Assembly: GCA_038229055.1 (NCBI GenBank)
Contig: JBBROU010000068.1
Span: forward strand, 1 to 28,449
Length of the DNA stretch: 28,449 nucleotides
DNA from: JANYJA01 sp038229055
GTDB lineage: Bacteria; Acidobacteriota; Terriglobia; Bryobacterales; Bryobacteraceae
Direction: 5' to 3'
The notes under the pieces were generated by a model. The model did not search any database. It saw only the letters and a list, made by a program, of their open reading frames with translations, and was not told the DNA's origin. The first letter of the stretch is position 1. Every line of letters begins with the position of its first letter. Shown here one piece after another: positions 23,760-28,449 of this stretch. A program made the position numbers and the translations under genes.

Positions 23760-25170
23760 GGCTGAGGGCCGCGGCCATTTCGGCGGGATGGAATTCGAAC
23801 TCGGTCAGCCCGCTGGCGTAGGCGATGCGCCCTTGCGGGTCGATGACGAAGACGCGGCTAGGCCAGGCGGAGTAGCTGGCTTCGACTGCGCCGTCCATGC
23901 CGTCTACCAGGACTGGGAAATCGAGCTTCAGCTTGCGGGCACAGAGGGCCGCGTCGCCCGACTTTACCTGCATGTTCTGGGCGGGGTCCAAAGTGACTTG
24001 CTCTCGCTGGTTGCGGGTGCTCTGCCAATTCCCCGTTGCGTGGGCTTCCCGTATGTAGACCATATAAAACGAGATCCGGTTACCATACTGGCGGTAAAAC
24101 GCATTCAGCGCGGGGGCGGCTGAGCGGAAATTGGGGCAGGTGTAGCTGCCTAGAACGAGCACCACGGGGTTCTTACCGAGAAGCCGTGTCAGGCGGACTT
24201 GAAGGCCGGTTTTGAGATCGGGCAAGTTGAAGTCGGGGGCAGCGGCGCCAACTCCTGGCCGCCGTTCGGAAGGAGCGGGCTGCGCCGGGCCGCTAATTTC
24301 TGCACGGGCTTCGGGCGAATCGGGGCGAAGCTCGAGTGCACGCTTCAGGAGACGGTTGGCCTCGGCGACCTTTCCGCGCTGATTTAGGATCTCGCCAAGA
24401 TAGAGATTGGCGTCGAAATCGGCGGGGTTGGCTGCTAGTTCCGCTCTAAAAGCGTTGGAGGCGGCATCGGGATCGCCGGTGTTCAGAAGGGCTTGACCAT
24501 AGGCGGACTGCAGACCTGGGAGGGCGGAATTGATGCGGATAGCCTTGGCGAATTCGGTTACGGCCGCGGGGAACGCGCCAGCGGACGACATCTGGCTCCC
24601 CAGAAGAAAATGGGCTTCGGCGGAATCTCCGTTGGCGAGAATGCGGTCCACCCACTGTTGGCCCTCGGCGACTTGCTTTTCGCGGATGAGGGCCGTGCCC
24701 AGCATGTAAGCCACGGCGAGATCGGAGGGGTCAGCCTTTCCGGCGGGACGGAATAACTCGATCACCTTTTGATTTTGACCTAGACGAAGCCATGAATCAG
24801 CGAGCAGCAGGACGACTTGCTTATTCTTGGGATCGGCTATAAGGAGTTCCTGTAGCTGGGCGGCCGCGGGGTCGAAGCGGCCCATTTTGTAGAGCGCCAG
24901 GGCGAGATTCAGCTTCAACGGGGCGCTGGCCGGATCGGACTGTAGGGCCACGCGATACTCCGCGGCGGCTTCTTCGTAGCGGCCGAGTTTGGATAGAACG
25001 AAGCCAATATTCGAGTGAACGGCCGTCATCCCGGGGTCGGATTTGAGGACCTCGCGGAACTTATCGGCGGCGGCGGCAAGATCGCCCGATTCCTGGAGCC
25101 GGAGCGCTTCCTGAAGAGCAGCGGTCGGGGAGATCTGAAATAGAAGAAAGGTGATTAGGTAGACAAACAC
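23749..25170 (-). CDS. TPR protein fused to a deiodinase-like thioredoxin-fold domain (Cys version)
   Basis: The 473-residue product has a hydrophobic N-terminus (about 1-18) that may export or anchor it. TPR repeats span about 20-290, then a Pro-rich linker. Residues 305-473 form a thioredoxin-fold domain. GSYTC345PNF corresponds to the GSxT(U/C)PPF active site of iodothyronine deiodinases, and VYIREAHATGNW (371-382) to their IYIEEAHxxDGW block with conserved Glu and His. Strands WPSRVFVIDPQGRIAY complete the fold. The catalytic position is TGC, an ordinary cysteine, not TGA. Bacterial members are presumed peroxiredoxin-like redox proteins, since thyroid hormone is not a bacterial substrate. 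The start is GTG without SD, just 10 nt after the T-tract of a terminator. It is first in the TPR-TPR-TPR-VWFA cluster. Confidence 0.85.
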   Translation of the reverse strand: MFVYLITFLLFQISPTAALQEALRLQESGDLAAAADKFREVLKSDPGMTAVHSNIGFVLSKLGRYEEAAAEYRVALQSDPASAPLKLNLALALYKMGRFDPAAAQLQELLIADPKNKQVVLLLADSWLRLGQNQKVIELFRPAGKADPSDLAVAYMLGTALIREKQVAEGQQWVDRILANGDSAEAHFLLGSQMSSAGAFPAAVTEFAKAIRINSALPGLQSAYGQALLNTGDPDAASNAFRAELAANPADFDANLYLGEILNQRGKVAEANRLLKRALELRPDSPEARAEISGPAQPAPSERRPGVGAAAPDFNLPDLKTGLQVRLTRLLGKNPVVLVLGSYTCPNFRSAAPALNAFYRQYGNRISFYMVYIREAHATGNWQSTRNQREQVTLDPAQNMQVKSGDAALCARKLKLDFPVLVDGMDGAVEASYSAWPSRVFVIDPQGRIAYASGLTEFEFHPAEMAAALSHAR

Positions 25171-25180
25171 GGGGCAAACG

Positions 25181-25210
25181 AAAAAAGCGGGGCAGCCGGA
25201 GCCACCCCGC
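25181..25210 (-). terminator. Rho-independent terminator after the TonB-dependent receptor gene
   Basis: Read on the minus strand, GCGGGGTGGC-TCCG-GCTGCCCCGC forms a 10-bp stem (two G-T wobbles) capped by a UCCG tetraloop of the stable UNCG class closed by C-G. Six T residues follow immediately. It starts 19 nt after the receptor stop and ends 10 nt before the GTG of the next gene. Confidence 0.85.
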
Positions 25211-25229
25211 CCGATTCAGAGACAACTGG

Positions 25230-28200
25230 TTAGAAGTAGAACTTCACGGCGAGCTGAATGGTTCGGTGACCGAACTTATCAGTCGTGATACCGTAGTCCT
25301 TATTCTCGTTCTTGCCATCTTTGCCAAGCTTCAGCGTCAGGTTATTCGCACTTGAATCGATGAAACTGTTGATCGGATGGTTCAGGAAGTTGTAAGCGGA
25401 GAACCGGAACTGCAGTCGGCGAGACTCGCCCATCTGCAAGTTTTTAAAGATGGAGAGATCGCTATCGAAGAACGCCGGTCCGAATACCTCAGGTAGAACC
25501 GAAGGTCCGTTATGGCCAGGCGTAGGTGCCGCGAAGCAGTTCCCATTGATGTACTGATTCTTTGCCAGGCCCTTGGTGGGATTGCAAGTCACGATCGGGT
25601 GAAGATCGATCGAGCCCGTGCCGTTGATGTAGGTCGGATTGAAGTTCGGCAGGTAATCGCCGGTTTGCAGATTGAAGTTCTGGTTACCGTTCTGCTCCAG
25701 GTTTTGACCAGTGGAGAACTGCGTGATTCCAGAGATCTGCCAACCATTCATAACGCCCTTCAATAAGGCATTCCCGTCTTTAATGACGTTCGGGAGTTCA
25801 TACGAGTAGGCAGCGTTGAAAACGTGCCGGCGATCGTTTGCAGTAGGTCCGTAATTGTCATTCAGGTTTAGTCTGTTGGCATTTCCGGCAATACCGAGGG
25901 CCTTGCCATACGTGTAATTGACCTGATAATTCCAGCGACCACTCTGGCGCACCCAGCTCAACTGCAAGCTGTGATAGTTCGCGTAGAGGTTGTTACGCGC
26001 CACATTCAGATCCTGGTAGTTGAGCAAAGGGCGGGCCGCATCGTAGGCATCGTTGCTGACGTTACCGTTGCCGAGGAATGTGCCGTAAGGAACCGCGTTC
26101 ACGTTGTTGAAGGTACCGCCGGAATCGGGGAGGTACTGCGAGGAGTTGCCGACGTACGAGGCCTCGAACAAGCTATGACCGAAGGTACGTTGGGAGATCG
26201 TAAAGCTCCAGCTATAAGTTAGCGGCTGTTCACTCTGCTTTTGATCGAGCACATTTAAAGTCTGACGGCCCGATGTAGCAGAGGTTGGAGTGAGCTGCTG
26301 CAGTTGCGAGAACGACAGCAGGCTGTTTTGACTGAAATTCAGGACGCCGAAGCCGACATCCAAGCCGTTGGTAAATTGCGGGGTGTGGTAGCGGAAAGCA
26401 CCCCATCCGCCGCGGATAACAGTTTTTCCAGTACCAAAGACGTCATACGCCAACCCGAAACGAGGCGCCAGGAAGATAGGCTTCTGGTTATAACCGGACA
26501 GCGGCACGCTCTTGTTGCGGGCGTGCCAGAGGACGCCGTCGTAGGCGGTCGGTGCAGCCGGAGTATTGGTGTAAGTGTTCGGAGCCCAAACCGAGAATCC
26601 GACACCTTGTCGGTCGGTCCAGTTACCCAGATACGAAGCACGCAGTCCGAGTTCGAGAGTCAATCGACGCGTGGTCTTCCAGCTATCCTGCACAAAGCCT
26701 TCGTGAATAGTGTAGGCTTCGTTATGAAGCGGATTGAGGTTTGACTCGGAATACTGGGCCGCGTTGCCGAGGATGAGATCGGCAAAGGTATTGCCGGTGG
26801 AACCGCCAGCCCAAGGGGCCTCCACAATTAGGCCGTTGGTGTTGTTATTGGCTGGTTGATTGTTAATGATGTGCTCCCAGTAATAACCGAACTTGATCGT
26901 GTGCGTCCCGGCTACCTTCGTCAGGGTGTCGGAAAAAGAAGGGAGATACTTGGTAGCAAACAGCGTGCCATTACCTTTTTCAAATCCGCCTGGATTGAAA
27001 ATGGCACCGACGCCAGAGCCCCACGACGTGATTGAAGGAATCTGTTTCACGCCGTTGTGGTAAATGCCCGTGAACGGAATTCCGAGCGCGGTGCGATCCA
27101 CCTTCTTCGCGTCCTCGAAGGAATTGGGGAAGTTGATGTAGGTGTAGCCAACCACAGCTTCGTTGGTCAGGGTCGGATTGAAGACGTGCGTCAAACTGGC
27201 CGAAACGGACTGCGAGGTATTGTGGGCATCGATCGGGGTGGGATAGGGCACCTGACCAGAATTGCGCCACCATAGGCCGATCGGGAACTGCTGAAGTTCA
27301 TTTTGGAGGTTGTAGCGCACGAAGAGCTTGGTGTTGTCGCTAATACTGTAATCCACGCGCGAGAGCGACTGATAGGAGTTCTGATTCACGTTATACTGCT
27401 TGGCGAAGTTGAAGCCCTGAGTTTGGGCCGGGTTCGCGTTCGGCAGCGGATAAAGCGAAGACAGTGCCTTGCCGGTGGGGTCGACCGAACCGGCCGGAAT
27501 GATTCCGTTCGGATAGTTCTTAATGAACGCCTGAGCGGCAGTGTTTCCGCCCGCAGCGGCAGACGTCAGAGATGCTAAATCGGAGGAAAAATCCCCAATT
27601 CGCTCACCGGCGCTCGGCACGTTCGAGGTCACGAGACCAGTATCGAGAGTCTGTTTGTAATATTCAAAAGCCGTGAAGAAGAACAGCTTGTCGCGGTTCT
27701 TGTTAAAACCAGTGCCCGGAATGAGCACCGGACCACCGATCTGACCACCCGGGAAGAAGTACTTATTTGCGGGCTTCACCAAGCCTAGCTTGTTGTTTTC
27801 GTAGTCGTTCGCGTTCATCGCATAATGACGAGCGTATAGGTAAGCCTCACCGTGGTAATCGCGACCGCCCGACTTGGCGATCGAATTCATGACGACAGGA
27901 CCCTTTGAATTCTCCGCGCTGAAGTTGGACGTCATGACCTTGAATTCCTGGATCATGTCGGTGTTGGGGTTCACGGGACTGGCGCAGTTGCAGCCAGGAT
28001 CGGAAACATGCGAACCATCGGCGGTGATATCGATGGAGGCCGCGCCCAGGCCGTTGGCAGAGTAGTTGCCGATGGCGCTCTGTTTGCCGCCTTCGCCGTT
28101 ACCGTTGATGCCGATCACTTCGCCGTTGTAGCCCGGCTTATTCTGCACGCCTGAGCCGATGGAAGCAAAGCCCGGGAGAATTTTGATGAATTCCGCCGCG

Positions 28201-28449
28201 CTGCGCCCCACAACCGAGAAGTCTTGAAGCTGTTTGGTGGTGAGAACCGAAGCCTTTTCGCCGCTATCCACCGTTCCGACGATGTCCGCGGAACTGGTAA
28301 TGGTGACCTCAGCTTTGGAAGTTCCTACCTGGAGGGTGAAATCGGCTTTGCGCGTTTCCGCGCCGAGCAGGTTCAAGCCGGTCTGTTCTGCTTTCTGAAA
28401 ACCGGGAGCGTCTACCGTAATCGAGTAGCTGCCCGCGGGCACTGAGGAG
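25230..28449 (-). CDS. TonB-dependent receptor, Oar-like (5' end outside window)
   Basis: The frame is still open at the window edge, so the signal peptide and part of the first domain are missing. The visible protein of about 1072 residues begins in the last strands of a carboxypeptidase-regulatory-like domain (PAGSYSITVDAPGF, then TLQVGTSKAEVTI). It continues with a plug region (SGEKASVLTTKQLQDF, ILPGFASIGSG, DITADGSHVSDPGCNC, IQEFKVMTSNFSAENSKG) and a long outer-membrane barrel with many alternating aromatic strands. It ends IQLAVKFYF with a terminal Phe, the usual barrel C-terminus. This is the expanded Oar-type family common in Acidobacteria, probably importing plant- or soil-derived oligomers; the substrate is unknown. 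A strong terminator follows. Confidence 0.93.
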   Translation of the reverse strand, partial: SSVPAGSYSITVDAPGFQKAEQTGLNLLGAETRKADFTLQVGTSKAEVTITSSADIVGTVDSGEKASVLTTKQLQDFSVVGRSAAEFIKILPGFASIGSGVQNKPGYNGEVIGINGNGEGGKQSAIGNYSANGLGAASIDITADGSHVSDPGCNCASPVNPNTDMIQEFKVMTSNFSAENSKGPVVMNSIAKSGGRDYHGEAYLYARHYAMNANDYENNKLGLVKPANKYFFPGGQIGGPVLIPGTGFNKNRDKLFFFTAFEYYKQTLDTGLVTSNVPSAGERIGDFSSDLASLTSAAAGGNTAAQAFIKNYPNGIIPAGSVDPTGKALSSLYPLPNANPAQTQGFNFAKQYNVNQNSYQSLSRVDYSISDNTKLFVRYNLQNELQQFPIGLWWRNSGQVPYPTPIDAHNTSQSVSASLTHVFNPTLTNEAVVGYTYINFPNSFEDAKKVDRTALGIPFTGIYHNGVKQIPSITSWGSGVGAIFNPGGFEKGNGTLFATKYLPSFSDTLTKVAGTHTIKFGYYWEHIINNQPANNNTNGLIVEAPWAGGSTGNTFADLILGNAAQYSESNLNPLHNEAYTIHEGFVQDSWKTTRRLTLELGLRASYLGNWTDRQGVGFSVWAPNTYTNTPAAPTAYDGVLWHARNKSVPLSGYNQKPIFLAPRFGLAYDVFGTGKTVIRGGWGAFRYHTPQFTNGLDVGFGVLNFSQNSLLSFSQLQQLTPTSATSGRQTLNVLDQKQSEQPLTYSWSFTISQRTFGHSLFEASYVGNSSQYLPDSGGTFNNVNAVPYGTFLGNGNVSNDAYDAARPLLNYQDLNVARNNLYANYHSLQLSWVRQSGRWNYQVNYTYGKALGIAGNANRLNLNDNYGPTANDRRHVFNAAYSYELPNVIKDGNALLKGVMNGWQISGITQFSTGQNLEQNGNQNFNLQTGDYLPNFNPTYINGTGSIDLHPIVTCNPTKGLAKNQYINGNCFAAPTPGHNGPSVLPEVFGPAFFDSDLSIFKNLQMGESRRLQFRFSAYNFLNHPINSFIDSSANNLTLKLGKDGKNENKDYGITTDKFGHRTIQLAVKFYF

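Noticed and set aside
24136..24138. Possible selenocysteine at the deiodinase-like active site
   Set aside because: The codon is TGC (Cys), not TGA, and the frame has no in-frame TGA before its stop.
1..28449. CRISPR array, prophage, or insertion sequence
   Set aside because: No regularly spaced repeats, no transposase, capsid, integrase or terminal inverted repeats were seen on either strand.

Overview
The window looks like chromosomal DNA of a soil acidobacterium, most likely of the Solibacter/Bryobacter lineage. The signs are high GC, an Oar-like TonB-dependent receptor with a carboxypeptidase-regulatory-type N-terminus, a VWFA-related protein of the acidobacterial type, several TPR proteins, a Tat-exported Gfo/Idh and sugar-isomerase pair, and a cytochrome c/FGE-like fusion. 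This placement is inferred from gene content; no rRNA is present. There is no phage, IS element, CRISPR array or integrase.

Layout. 1-660 holds the wreck of a DUF3494 ice-binding-like gene. 683-4408 (minus) is a compact housekeeping operon read rsmB, rpe, bamD-like lipoprotein, response regulator. 4500-4852 (minus) is a frame-disrupted hypothetical gene. 4977-8534 (plus) carries a TtcA-family tRNA thiolase and a large UPF0182 membrane protein, followed by a minus-strand tRNA-Met(CAT) with encoded CCA. 8688-9072 has two small convergent overlapping hypothetical genes. 9177-13353 (plus) has a secreted hypothetical protein and full-length cobalamin-dependent methionine synthase. 13357-14814 (minus) has a UPF0173 metallo-hydrolase, an ECF-sigma-like protein and a small zinc-finger-like protein.

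14898-18363 (minus) reads Gfo/Idh oxidoreductase, cytochrome c-FGE-like fusion, ApbE flavin transferase. It is divergent from a Tat-exported sugar isomerase/epimerase (18400-19272, plus) across only 36 bp. This looks like an extracytoplasmic sugar-oxidation module whose electrons could pass to a c-type cytochrome. 19340-28449 (minus) reads a TonB-dependent receptor cut by the window edge, a strong intrinsic terminator, a TPR-deiodinase-like fusion, two more secreted TPR proteins and a VWFA-related protein.

The most unusual observations are: (1) a repeated start-site pattern in which a -10 box, often extended (TGnTAnnnT), sits 6-8 nt before a start codon with no Shine-Dalgarno, implying leaderless mRNAs; (2) a Cys version of an iodothyronine-deiodinase-like domain fused to TPRs and next to a tandem TPR paralogue; (3) the 36-bp divergent palindromic promoter between two Tat-exported sugar enzymes; (4) the cytochrome c-FGE-like fusion lying between a Gfo/Idh enzyme and ApbE.
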